Made by a program: the position numbers and the translations under genes | Shown here: one piece after another, positions 37,002-45,345 of the stretch | How positions within the stretch are numbered: the stretch's first letter is position 1 | Layout: each line of letters starts with the position of its first letter | The notes under the pieces: model-generated | Databases searched by the model: none | Told to the model about the DNA's origin: nothing | Seen by the model: the letters and a program-made list of their open reading frames with translations, nothing else | Source of the DNA: Streptomyces sp. NBC_01381 | GTDB lineage: Bacteria > Actinomycetota > Actinomycetes > Streptomycetales > Streptomycetaceae | NCBI RefSeq assembly: GCF_026340305.1 | Contig: NZ_JAPEPI010000002.1 | Span: 3,596,001 to 3,660,000, forward strand | Direction of reading: 5' to 3' | DNA: 64,000 bases

Positions 37002-37964
37002 TCAGATGACACTGCGGTCCTCCGGATTCAGGTCGCGCCAGCGGGCGTACGCGGGGCTGTCCGGGCAGGCCGCCAGATAGCCGTCGACGACTCGGCGCAG
37101 GATCTCGGTGCCGCGGGGCGCCAGCGGGCCGTCGTGGCGCCAGGCCAGAATGTGGCGGTACCACAAGGGATTTGCGGCCAGGGGGCGGACCACGACGCCA
37201 GGTACCTCGATGAACGTGGCCTGGCAGAGGCTGACGGCCAGGCCCGCCCGTACGATCTCGATCAGTTGCCGCCCCTCCGCCTCGTAGGGTGCGGACGGGG
37301 CGCGGCCGGTCACGGCGCAGAGGGAGGCCCAGTACTCGCGGGTCCGGTCGCCGTCGGGCCGCGGGACCGCCCAGTCCTCCGCCAGGAGGTCGGCCAGGGA
37401 GACCTCGTCCTGCGCGGCGAGCGGGTGGGCCGCCGGCAGCAGGGCGAAGACCGGCTCGGTGACGATCGTGTGGAGTGCCACGCCCTCGCGTCGTGGCAGC
37501 TTCTGGTCGGGGTGGTCGCCGAGCACCGCTGCCTCGAGGCGGCCCGCGGCGAGGTCGTCGAGCAGGGCGACGGGGGAGTACTGGCAGCGTGAGGTCAGGT
37601 CGGCTTCGGGCAGCAACACCCCGACGGCCAGGAGGAGGTGGCCGAGCAGCGGGGCGCCGACCGAACCCACCCGGATCCGTTCCGACCCCGATCTGCGGCG
37701 GGCGGCGCGGGCCGTGTCGGCGAGCAGCCCTTCGACGCCCGGCAGGATGGCGCGGGCGCGCGCGATCACCAGCTCGCCGAAGGGCGTGGGGGCGGCGCCG
37801 GACTGCCGCCTGTCGAACAAGGCTCCGCCCAACATGGCCTCGATGCGGCGCAGTTGGGCGCTGAGTCCCGGCTGCGTCATGCGGAGCGAGGCGGCGGCGC
37901 GGGTGAGGCTCCCCGCCTCGGCGATCGCGCACACCACCCGCAGGTGCCGTATCTCCAGATCCAT
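37002..37964 (-). CDS. LysR-family transcriptional regulator
   Basis: Typical LysR protein (320 aa): winged-helix DNA-binding domain at the N-terminus (DLEIRHLRVVCAIAEAGSL, AAASLRMTQPGLSAQLRRIE) and a C-terminal periplasmic-binding-type effector domain. It is divergent from the M6 protease gene, with the shared palindrome at 38024-38037 between them, so it may regulate that gene. ATG 37964 is preferred over an upstream ATG because family members begin about here. Confidence 0.88.
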   Translation of the reverse strand: MDLEIRHLRVVCAIAEAGSLTRAAASLRMTQPGLSAQLRRIEAMLGGALFDRRQSGAAPTPFGELVIARARAILPGVEGLLADTARAARRRSGSERIRVGSVGAPLLGHLLLAVGVLLPEADLTSRCQYSPVALLDDLAAGRLEAAVLGDHPDQKLPRREGVALHTIVTEPVFALLPAAHPLAAQDEVSLADLLAEDWAVPRPDGDRTREYWASLCAVTGRAPSAPYEAEGRQLIEIVRAGLAVSLCQATFIEVPGVVVRPLAANPLWYRHILAWRHDGPLAPRGTEILRRVVDGYLAACPDSPAYARWRDLNPEDRSVI

Positions 37965-38023
37965 GGCGCGGATGTTATGGACCGACGACATCTTTCGGAC
38001 AGGGGCGTGCGTCCGCAGTCTTA

Positions 38024-38037
38024 TGTGAAATGTCACA
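38024..38037 (+). promoter_or_regulatory. Operator-like palindrome upstream of the M6 protease gene
   Basis: TGTGAAATGTCACA, a perfect TGTGA-N4-TCACA palindrome, ends 28 bases before the protease ATG. This is the best copy of a motif found at six promoters in 38-54 kb, with a weaker seventh copy before the GntR gene. Confidence 0.65.
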
Positions 38038-38065
38038 CGCCATTTATTCGGAGACAGGAGACTTC

Positions 38066-39286
38066 ATGAGAGGCAGCGATCACGTGAGACGCCCCTACGC
38101 CTCGCCGACCGTCCGGACGGTGCTTCTGCCGTTGCTGTTCGCGGTGTTGGCCCCGCTCCTGCTCGCCGTTCCCCCTTCGGCCGTCGCCGCGACGGCCGCC
38201 GAAAGGCCGTCCGCCTGTGCACTGCGCGGCACCACCGGCTGGACGGACGAAGGGCATGACACGGACTACTCCGTGTTCAAGCGCCCGGCGGGCACCATCA
38301 AGGTCGCCATGGTCTTCGTGGACTTCCCGGACACGCCCGCGACCGAGTCCCCGGCCGACGACGCGGCACAACTCACGCCGGGCGCGGACTGGTTGCGGAA
38401 CGCCTCGTACGGCAAGGCGCGGCTCGACATCACCCAGCATCGGCGCTGGGTGAGGATGCCCCACAAGTCCACTGAGTACGGATACGAGCGTGGCCTCTCG
38501 CACGAGGAGCACGAGGCGTACGTCAAGGACGCGGTCACGGCGGCCGACCCGGATGTGGACTTCTCGCGGTACGACATGGTCTACGTCGTGGCGACGAAGA
38601 ACGCGTCGGCGATCTCCTTCACCCCCACCTATGTGTACGAACCGGGGACGGCGGGCGTCGTCGCCGACGGCAACCGCATCAAGTGGGCGGTCACCTTCGG
38701 CCAGGACATGTGGCACTGGGGGAAGAAGCTGGTGGCACACGAGACCGGCCACACCTTCGGGCTGCCCGACCTGTACGCCTTCGACACGGGCAGCGACGGC
38801 CATCGCTTCGTGGGCGGATGGGACGTGATGGGGCTGATCGGCGGGGCCGGGCCGCAGTACTTCGCCTGGCAGTCCTGGAAGTTGGGGTGGACGGACGACC
38901 GTCAGGTCGTGTGCCGGGCATCGGAGGGCAGCGACACCGTACGTCTCACCGCGGTCGAGTACGGGTCCGGCACCAAGATGGCGGTCATCCGCACCGGCCC
39001 CACCACCGCGTACGTCGTCGAATCGCGGCGGGGTGTCCAGACGGACAGCGGCGTCTGCTCGACCGGTGCGCTGGTCTACAAGGTCGACTCGTCCGTGGCG
39101 ACCGGTGAGGGGCCGATCAGGGTCATGGACGCCAAGCCGAGCGCCACGCCCGCGTCGGGCTGCCGACCGTTGGACGACGCCCCGTACTGGGCCGGTGAGT
39201 CGTTCACCGACTCCGCCGCGGGCGTCCGGATCGAGGTGCTGAGGGCCGACGGGTACGGCGAGACCGTGCGGATCACCAAGTCGTGA
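38066..39286 (+). CDS. Secreted M6-family metalloprotease
   Basis: A 406-aa precursor with a long signal peptide (basic start, hydrophobic core VLLPLLFAVLAPLLLAV, cleavage near an Ala-rich site at about 45). The catalytic zinc motif is HETGHTFGLPDLY (His225, Glu226, His229), with GWDVMG after it, as in immune-inhibitor-A-type proteases. It has no C-terminal binding domain. ATG 38066 has ACAGGAG immediately ahead. The upstream palindrome links it to the hydroxyproline and collagenase genes, so it probably helps degrade tissue protein. Confidence 0.85.
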   Translation: MRGSDHVRRPYASPTVRTVLLPLLFAVLAPLLLAVPPSAVAATAAERPSACALRGTTGWTDEGHDTDYSVFKRPAGTIKVAMVFVDFPDTPATESPADDAAQLTPGADWLRNASYGKARLDITQHRRWVRMPHKSTEYGYERGLSHEEHEAYVKDAVTAADPDVDFSRYDMVYVVATKNASAISFTPTYVYEPGTAGVVADGNRIKWAVTFGQDMWHWGKKLVAHETGHTFGLPDLYAFDTGSDGHRFVGGWDVMGLIGGAGPQYFAWQSWKLGWTDDRQVVCRASEGSDTVRLTAVEYGSGTKMAVIRTGPTTAYVVESRRGVQTDSGVCSTGALVYKVDSSVATGEGPIRVMDAKPSATPASGCRPLDDAPYWAGESFTDSAAGVRIEVLRADGYGETVRITKS

Positions 39287-39314
39287 TCGCCAAGTCATGA
39301 GCGCCAAGTCATAG
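39271..39314 (+). repeat. 14-bp tandem repeat across the stop codon of the M6 protease gene
   Basis: Three 14-base copies (GATCACCAAGTCGT, GATCGCCAAGTCAT, GAGCGCCAAGTCAT) lie end to end from 39271 to 39312. The protease stop codon TGA (39284-39286) spans the first junction, so copies two and three are untranslated. Confidence 0.9.
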
Positions 39315-39373
39315 CGTCCCGGACGCAGTTGTGCCCCGGCTCCTGGAATCCGCCGCCGAGGAGCCGGGGCACA

Positions 39374-39416
39374 GCCGTGTTCAGTCGCTGCCGCGTTCAG
39401 TCGCTGCCGTGTTCAG
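39374..39416 (+). repeat. 16-bp tandem repeat across the stop codon of the peptide ABC ATPase gene
   Basis: Two 16-base copies (GCCGTGTTCAGTCGCT and GCCGCGTTCAGTCGCT) and a partial third, 39374-39416. The third copy contains the stop codon of the minus-strand ATPase gene ending at 39413. Confidence 0.88.
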
Positions 39417-40396
39417 GCAGCTTCGGGGAAGTGGCACGACACCTGCCGCGCCGTGTCCGGCGCCGTGGTCCGCAGTGACGGTGCCTCGGTGCGGCAGATC
39501 TCCTGCGCCTTGGCACACCGTGGGTGGAAGGTGCAGCCGGGAGGCGGGGCGGCCGGGCTCGGCGGGTCGCCGAGCAGGGTGATCCGCTCGCGGGCCCGCT
39601 CGGCCGCCGGGTCCGGCAGTGGCACGGCGGACAACAGCGCCCGGGTGTAGGGGTGGGCGGGAGCCGCGTAGACCCGTTCCTTCTCGCCGATCTCGACGAT
39701 GCGGCCCAGGTACATCACGGCGACCCGGTCGCAGACGCGTTTGACCACGGACAGGTCGTGGGCGATGAAGAGATAGGCGAGGCCGAGTTCGCGCTGGAGC
39801 CGTTCCATCAGGTTGACGATCTGGGCCTGGACGGAGACGTCGAGGGCGGAGACCGGTTCGTCGGCGACGACGAGGCGCGGGCTCGTGGCGAGCGAGCGGG
39901 CGATGCCGATGCGCTGGGCCTGGCCACCGGAGAACTCGTGCGGATAGCGGTCGATGTGCTCGGGGATGAGCCCCACCAACTCCATCAACTCCACTGCACG
40001 CCTGCGGGCGTCCGCCGCCGAACTGCCCTGAACGAGCAGCGGATCGGAGATGATCCGGGCCACCGTCTGGCGGGGGTTGAGGGAGGAGTGCGGGTCCTGG
40101 AAGACCATCTGGAGGTCTGTGCGGAGCGGCTTCAGTTCGCGCTGTGACAGGTGGCTGATGTCGCGCCCGTCGTACGTGAGGGATCCTGCGGTGGGTTCCA
40201 GGAGCCGGACGATCATGCGGCCGGTGGTGGACTTGCCGCAGCCGGACTCCCCGACCAGGCCCAGCGTCTCGCCCGCCGCCACATCGAAGGTGATGCCGTC
40301 GACGGCCCGGACCGGGGCGGAGCGCCGCCTCCCGGGGAATGTCATCGTCAAGTCCCGTACGGACAAAAGAGGTTCGGTGGATGCCAAGAGACTCAT
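39413..40396 (-). CDS. dppF-like: Peptide ABC transporter ATP-binding protein (DppF/OppF type)
   Basis: Cytoplasmic ATPase (327 aa) of a peptide importer. Walker A GESGCGKSTT, Q-loop MVFQDPHSSLNPR, signature HEFSGGQAQRIGIARSL, Walker B LVVADEPVSALD and the switch His in FIAHDLSVV are all present, with the C-terminal Cys-containing oligopeptide-permease extension (CTFHPRCAKAQEIC), which in relatives binds an Fe-S cluster. Last gene of a five-gene operon; ATG 40396 overlaps the upstream stop. Confidence 0.92.
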   Translation of the reverse strand: MSLLASTEPLLSVRDLTMTFPGRRRSAPVRAVDGITFDVAAGETLGLVGESGCGKSTTGRMIVRLLEPTAGSLTYDGRDISHLSQRELKPLRTDLQMVFQDPHSSLNPRQTVARIISDPLLVQGSSAADARRRAVELMELVGLIPEHIDRYPHEFSGGQAQRIGIARSLATSPRLVVADEPVSALDVSVQAQIVNLMERLQRELGLAYLFIAHDLSVVKRVCDRVAVMYLGRIVEIGEKERVYAAPAHPYTRALLSAVPLPDPAAERARERITLLGDPPSPAAPPPGCTFHPRCAKAQEICRTEAPSLRTTAPDTARQVSCHFPEAA

Positions 40397-41433
40397 GAGG
40401 CGACGCCTTCGTGCGCGGGGAAGTGACAGGCGGCTGGATGCCGGGCCGGTCCTTCGAGGAGTGGGAGTTGCGTCTCGCAGCGGGAGCGCGCCCCGGCGGG
40501 GACGCCGACGAGCTGGGGGCAGCGGGGTGCGAACGCGCATCCGACGGCCGGGGTGAGCAGGGACGGCGGGCTGCCGGGAATCGCCCGCAGCGGCGCTTCG
40601 TCGCTGTCGTCGAGGCGGGGCAGGGAGTCGAGCAGTCCTCGGGTGTAGGGGTGGGCCGGTGTCGCGAACAGGGTGTCCGCATCGGCCTGTTCGACGGCCC
40701 GGCCGCCGTACATCACCAGGACATCGTGGGCGACCCGGGCCACCACGCCGAGATCGTGCGTGATCAGGACGACCGCGAGCCCCCGTTCCTGTTGCAGTCG
40801 CGCGATCAACTCCAGGATCTGCGCCTGGACCGTGACATCGAGGGCGGTGGTCGGCTCGTCGGCGATGAGCAGCTCCGGCTCGCAGACAAGCGCCATGGCG
40901 ATCATCACGCGCTGCCGCATGCCGCCGGAGAACTGGTGCGGGTACTCGCCCGCGCGGCGGCGCGGCTCGGGGATGCCGACCTCGGCCAGGGCGTCAACGG
41001 CCCGCTCCCGTGCGGTCTTTCGCCGACTGCCGAAGTGCACCCGGTGGTGTTCGGCGATCTGCTCGCCCACCGTGTAGAAGGGGTGCAGGCTGGCGAGCGG
41101 GTCCTGGAAGACCATGGCCATCCGCCGGCCGCGCAGCCGGTTCAGCTCGCGCTCGGACCGGCCGACCAGCTCCTGGCCGTCGAGTGCGACCGAGCCGGTG
41201 ACTTCGGCGCCGGTGTGCAGGCCCATCACCGCCAGGGACGTGACGGACTTGCCCGATCCCGACTCGCCGACGATGCCGAGGGTCTCGCCTCGCCGCACTT
41301 CGAAACCGAGGCTGTCCACGGCCCGTACCACACCGCGCGGGGTGCGGAAGGTGACCGTCAAGTCCCGTACGGAGAGCACGGGTTGATCGGATCCGGACGA
41401 CGACGTGGAGGGCACGGCTTGGGCAGCGCTCAT
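40393..41433 (-). CDS. dppD-like: Peptide ABC transporter ATP-binding protein (DppD/OppD type)
   Basis: Second ATPase (346 aa) pairing with the DppF-like one. Walker A GESGSGKSVTS, signature HQFSGGMRQRVMIAMAL, Walker B LLIADEPTTALD and LITHDLGVV are intact, with a similar Cys-bearing C-terminus (CAFAPRCPQL). The start codon shares one base with the permease stop (TGATG). Confidence 0.92.
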   Translation of the reverse strand: MSAAQAVPSTSSSGSDQPVLSVRDLTVTFRTPRGVVRAVDSLGFEVRRGETLGIVGESGSGKSVTSLAVMGLHTGAEVTGSVALDGQELVGRSERELNRLRGRRMAMVFQDPLASLHPFYTVGEQIAEHHRVHFGSRRKTARERAVDALAEVGIPEPRRRAGEYPHQFSGGMRQRVMIAMALVCEPELLIADEPTTALDVTVQAQILELIARLQQERGLAVVLITHDLGVVARVAHDVLVMYGGRAVEQADADTLFATPAHPYTRGLLDSLPRLDDSDEAPLRAIPGSPPSLLTPAVGCAFAPRCPQLVGVPAGARSRCETQLPLLEGPARHPAACHFPAHEGVAS

Positions 41434-42419
41434 CAGTACCTCACCCGCGGATCGACGACGGCGTACAGCAGATCGACCGCCAGGTTGGCGACGACGATGA
41501 AGGTGGCGGCGAGCAGTGTGACGCCGAGGATGACCGGCTGGTCGCCGCTGGACAGCGCACCGTAGAAGAGCCGCCCGATGCCGGGAAGCCCGAAGATGGA
41601 CTCGGTGATCACCGCGCCCGCGAGCAGCCCGCCCAGGTCCATCCCGAAGAGGGTGAGGATGGGCGTCATCCCGGCCCTCAGGCCGTGCTTGACCACGACC
41701 TTGCGGCGCGGAAGACCCTTGGCGCGGGCGGTGCGGATGTACGGCTCCGCCATCGTCTCGATCATCGAACTGCGGCTCTGGCGCGCGTACATGGCCGCAT
41801 ACAGGATGGCCAGGGCCAGCCAGGGCAGGAGCAGGTTCGAGGCCCAGCTGAGCGGGTCGGAGGTCAGCTCCACGTACTTCGGGTAGGGCAGGAGCCCGGC
41901 CGTGCGGATCAGCCCGTAGATGAGCATCATCGAGGTGAAGTAGACGGGCAGGGATGCGGCGGCGACCGCGCCGACCATCAGGGTTCGGTCGGTGAGGCTG
42001 TCCTTGTGCAGAGCGGCGGTGACGCCCGCGGTCAGGCCGAGGACCAGCCACAGCACCGCTGCGCCGAGGGCGAGCGATGCGGAGACCGGAAGCCGGTCCA
42101 TCAACAGGTCCCACACGCCTTCGCTGTTCTCGTACGAGTAGCCCAGGCACGGGAAGTCGCAGTGCAGCGCGTACTGTCCTGTGCCCATGGTGCGGCCCGT
42201 GAAGATGCCGGTGACGAAGTCCGCGAATTGCCGCCACAGCGGCTGGTCAAGGCCCATGTGCTCGCGGATCGCCGCCAGGCGTTCGGTGCTGCACGACTTG
42301 CCGCAGGCGGCGGCCGCCGGGTCGGACGGCAGAACGTAGAAGATGGTGAAGGTGACGGCGGCGACGGCGATCAGGACTCCGATCACCGCGAGCAGCCGGC
42401 GCCCGATGTAGACGATCAT
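41433..42419 (-). CDS. dppB-like: Peptide ABC transporter permease (DppB type)
   Basis: Integral membrane permease (328 aa) with about six membrane helices and the coupling EAA-like loop MAEPYIRTARAKGLPRRKVV that contacts the ATPase, then ESIFGLPGIGRL. An extracytoplasmic loop with three Cys (ACGKSC, FPC) follows the first helix. ATG overlaps the stop of the partner permease. Confidence 0.92.
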   Translation of the reverse strand: MIVYIGRRLLAVIGVLIAVAAVTFTIFYVLPSDPAAAACGKSCSTERLAAIREHMGLDQPLWRQFADFVTGIFTGRTMGTGQYALHCDFPCLGYSYENSEGVWDLLMDRLPVSASLALGAAVLWLVLGLTAGVTAALHKDSLTDRTLMVGAVAAASLPVYFTSMMLIYGLIRTAGLLPYPKYVELTSDPLSWASNLLLPWLALAILYAAMYARQSRSSMIETMAEPYIRTARAKGLPRRKVVVKHGLRAGMTPILTLFGMDLGGLLAGAVITESIFGLPGIGRLFYGALSSGDQPVILGVTLLAATFIVVANLAVDLLYAVVDPRVRY

Positions 42420-43369
42420 GTGCGGCTCCCCCTCGGGTCGAGCACGTCCCGCAGCGCGTCGCCGAGCAGGGTGAAGGCGAGCACGGTGAGGAAGAGACAG
42501 ACGCTGGGGATGACGAAGTACATGGGGTCGGTGTCGTAGAAGGCGACGCTCTCGGCGATCATCTGGCCCCAGGAGGGCGTGGGTGGGCGGACGCCGACGC
42601 CGAGGTAGCTCAGGGCCGCCTCGGTGGCGATCATGCCGGGGATGATGAGGGTGGTGTACGCGATGACCGGCCCGGCGACGCCGGGGAGGATGTCACGGGT
42701 GAGGATGCGCCAGGATCCTGAACCGCCGACGCGGGCGGCGTCGACGTACTCGCGGTGCTTGAGCGAGAGCGTCTGACCGCGCACCACGCGGGCGATGCCG
42801 GGCCAGCCGAAGACCCCGATGACGGTGATCATCAGCACGATCCGGTTCACGTCCCGGGCCACGGACATCATCGCGATCATGAAGATGAGGGAGGGGAAGG
42901 ACATCGTCAGGTCCATCAGGCGGGAGAGCACCGTGTCGGTGCGCCCGCCGAAGTAGCCGGCGGCGATCCCGGCCGCCGTGCCGGCGACCACGACGATGGC
43001 GGTGGCCGTCACGGCGATGAGCAGGGACACCTGGCCGCCGTGCACGACCCGGGCGAACAGGTCGCGCCCTGTGACGGGTTCGACGCCGAGCCAGTGCTCG
43101 GCGGAGATGCCGCCGAGCGAGCCGATCGGCTGCCCGCCGAGATAGGGGTCGACGGCGTCCTTGTCGAACTCCTCGGGGGACCAGCCGCCCAGCTTGCTGA
43201 GCAGGGGTGCGGCCACCGCCATGATCGCGAAGAGCGCGATCACGACGAGGGAGATGCGCACGGAGACACGGCGGCCGAGCTCCCGGCGGGCGAGCCGCCA
43301 GGGGCCGCTGCCCGCCGCAGCGGCCTCGGCGGCCGGTGCGGATGCGGCGGATGTGGAGGTAGTGGTCAT
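42416..43369 (-). CDS. dppC-like: Peptide ABC transporter permease (DppC type)
   Basis: Second permease (317 aa). A short polar Ala/Thr-rich N-terminus is followed by five or six helices, with the EAA-like loop REYVDAARVGGSGSWRILTR and ALSYLGVGVRPPTPSWGQM typical of DppC. The ATG lies 14 bases after the binding-protein stop. Confidence 0.92.
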   Translation of the reverse strand: MTTTSTSAASAPAAEAAAAGSGPWRLARRELGRRVSVRISLVVIALFAIMAVAAPLLSKLGGWSPEEFDKDAVDPYLGGQPIGSLGGISAEHWLGVEPVTGRDLFARVVHGGQVSLLIAVTATAIVVVAGTAAGIAAGYFGGRTDTVLSRLMDLTMSFPSLIFMIAMMSVARDVNRIVLMITVIGVFGWPGIARVVRGQTLSLKHREYVDAARVGGSGSWRILTRDILPGVAGPVIAYTTLIIPGMIATEAALSYLGVGVRPPTPSWGQMIAESVAFYDTDPMYFVIPSVCLFLTVLAFTLLGDALRDVLDPRGSRT

Positions 43370-43383
43370 GGTGGCGGCGCTCC

Positions 43384-45126
43384 TCAACCCTTGCTCTTGG
43401 CCGGGTTCTTGAGACCGACCGAGGCGTAGTCGAGCTGGCCGCCGAAGGAGGTCTGCCCGTACGCGCCCGCGATGTTGGTCCCCACCACCAGCGGCCAGCG
43501 CCGGACCAGGACGGGCACGGCCGGCGCCTTGGCGAGGATCTCGCCGTCCAGCTTCCGCCAGGCCGCGCCGGCCTTCCCGGCATCGGTCATCGCGGCGATC
43601 TCGTCCATCCGCTGCATGGTCGCCTTGTCGCGGAAGAGGGAGTGGTTGCCGGAGTTCCCCTTCTCCTTGATGAAGCGGCCGTCGAAGACGAAGGGCAGGA
43701 AGGTGGAGCCGGACGGGTAGTCGGGGCACCAGCCGGTGTAGACGAGGTCGGTGCGGTTCTTGGTGTCGCCGATGGTGGCGTAGAACGCGGACGGGTCGAC
43801 CGTCTCGATGGTGACCTTGATGCCGGCCTTGGCGAGCGACTGCTGGATCGCCTCCGCCCGCCCCTTGTCGCCGTTGGAGACCGTCATCTTGGTACTGAAG
43901 CCGCCCGGCTTCCCGGCCTGCTTGAGCAGCTGCTTCGCCTTGTCCACATTGCCGGTGACGGGGATCTTCAGTGTGTCGGGCTGCTTGCCGTCGAAGAGGG
44001 AGGCGGGCATGTAGGCGGTGGAAGCGTCATTGAAGGCGGGGCCACCGGAGGAGGTGGTCACGACTTCCTTGTCGAGGGCGTACTGAACGGCCTGACGGAC
44101 CTTCACGTCGCTGAACGGTGCCCGCCCGGTGTGCATCTGCACCATGTCGGTGCAGTTGGTCGACTCGGCGAGCAGCCGCTTGCGGACATCGGCCTTGGGC
44201 AGCACCTTCACCCCGCTCTCCGGCCGCAGCGCGTACCACGGGACGGTGGAGGCGTCCGCGCCCTGGCTGGCGATCATCCGGTCGTCGATCTGATTGGGCC
44301 GCAGCCCCATCACCATGACCAGCTTGTCCGGGTACGCCTTGCGTACCGAGTCCGTCTTGGGGTCCCAGTGGGGGTTGCGGACCAGCACGATCTTCTTGTT
44401 GCGCTGATACGTCTCGATCTTGTACGGGCCCGAGGAGAACGGACGGTTGTCGTACCGAGGCCCCTTGTCCTTCGCCTTCGGCACCGGGGCGAAGGTGGGC
44501 ATCACCGTCACGTTGGGGAACTCGGCGAAGGGCCTGCGCAGTTCGAAGACGATCGTCCTGTCGTCCGGTGTCCTGATGGAGTCCAGGTGCTTGCCCTTGG
44601 CGGGGCCCTGGTAGCCCTTGGCGCCCTTGAGGTAGCGGGCGGCGTAGTCGGCGCCGCCGGGCAGGTCGGGGGAGAAGGATCGCTCGACGTTGTACTTGAC
44701 GTCCTGCGCGGTGACCGGCGTTCCGTCCTCGTACTTGACCCCTGCCTTGAGGTGGAAGGTCCAGGTCTTGGCGCCGTTGGAGGAGGTGCCGAGGTCGGTC
44801 GCGAGGTCGGGGACGAGCTCGCCGCCGGCGGTTCCGGGGGCTGCCTTGTAGGAGACCAGGGTGCGGTAGAGCAGCCGGGTCCCGAAGTTCATGTCGCTCA
44901 TGACCCAGTTGCGGGCCGGGTCGAGGTGCGTGAAGTCCGTGTTCGACAGGACGGTGAGGGTTCCGCCCTTCTGTGGAGTCCCCCCGATCACCTTGCCGTT
45001 GTTGGCCGTTGCGAGGTTCTTGCCCCGGGCGCCGCCCGACTTCTGTCCGCCGGAGCAGCCGGCCGTTCCGAGGATGAGGGCCGCCGCCAGTGTGGCGGCG
45101 AGGGCGGTACAGGTGCGCTTGTCCAT
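43384..45126 (-). CDS. dppA-like: Peptide ABC transporter substrate-binding lipoprotein
   Basis: First gene of the importer operon (580 aa). The lipobox LGTAGC near residue 24 anchors it outside the cell. The SBP family 5 fold is shown by GGTLTVLSNTDFTHLDPA, the KTWTFHLKAGVKYEDGTPVTAQDVKYNVERSF block and VRQAVQYALDKE. The promoter region carries the shared palindrome, and the neighbouring genes degrade hydroxyproline, so Gly-Pro-Hyp-type peptides from collagen are the inferred cargo. Ligand specificity is not visible in the sequence. Confidence 0.92.
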   Translation of the reverse strand: MDKRTCTALAATLAAALILGTAGCSGGQKSGGARGKNLATANNGKVIGGTPQKGGTLTVLSNTDFTHLDPARNWVMSDMNFGTRLLYRTLVSYKAAPGTAGGELVPDLATDLGTSSNGAKTWTFHLKAGVKYEDGTPVTAQDVKYNVERSFSPDLPGGADYAARYLKGAKGYQGPAKGKHLDSIRTPDDRTIVFELRRPFAEFPNVTVMPTFAPVPKAKDKGPRYDNRPFSSGPYKIETYQRNKKIVLVRNPHWDPKTDSVRKAYPDKLVMVMGLRPNQIDDRMIASQGADASTVPWYALRPESGVKVLPKADVRKRLLAESTNCTDMVQMHTGRAPFSDVKVRQAVQYALDKEVVTTSSGGPAFNDASTAYMPASLFDGKQPDTLKIPVTGNVDKAKQLLKQAGKPGGFSTKMTVSNGDKGRAEAIQQSLAKAGIKVTIETVDPSAFYATIGDTKNRTDLVYTGWCPDYPSGSTFLPFVFDGRFIKEKGNSGNHSLFRDKATMQRMDEIAAMTDAGKAGAAWRKLDGEILAKAPAVPVLVRRWPLVVGTNIAGAYGQTSFGGQLDYASVGLKNPAKSKG

Positions 45127-45188
45127 GAGTGGTCACTCCGGAGGAGTCGAGCAGCCAGAGCTGGAGAGCTGGCTGGAATGTGACCCGT

Positions 45189-45217
45189 AACATAGTAATG
45201 TGAAATTGCACTGACAA
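45189..45217 (-). promoter_or_regulatory. Promoter of the peptide importer operon with operator in the spacer
   Basis: On the minus strand TTGTCA (45217-45212) is followed after exactly 17 bases by TATGTT (45194-45189). The spacer contains the operator-like motif TGTGA-AATT-GCACT (plus-strand reading, 45199-45212). A protein bound there would block RNA polymerase. Confidence 0.6.
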
Positions 45218-45310
45218 GGTGTGAGCGACTTCGTTACCCACCCGTTCCCAAGTGGCTGCTGCGGTTGACCCTTCAACTGGGGGGTGGATTGGGCTCGTTG
45301 ATCGCCACCC

Positions 45311-45345
45311 TTGGCAGAAGCAGTGCAATGTGAAATATTACTGAC
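45311..45345 (+). promoter_or_regulatory. Promoter and operator of the hydroxyproline dehydrogenase operon
   Basis: TTGGCA (45311-45316), a 17-base spacer, and AATATT (45334-45339) would start transcription at or within a few bases of the GTG at 45346. The operator-like motif TGTGA-AATA-TTACT (45329-45342) overlaps the -10. There is no ribosome-binding site, so a leaderless message is likely. Confidence 0.55.

Noticed and set aside
38024..38037. Reading the TGTGA/TCACA palindrome as a CRP site
   Set aside because: The CRP consensus has six bases between half-sites; here all copies have four, and the copies cluster at functionally linked genes.
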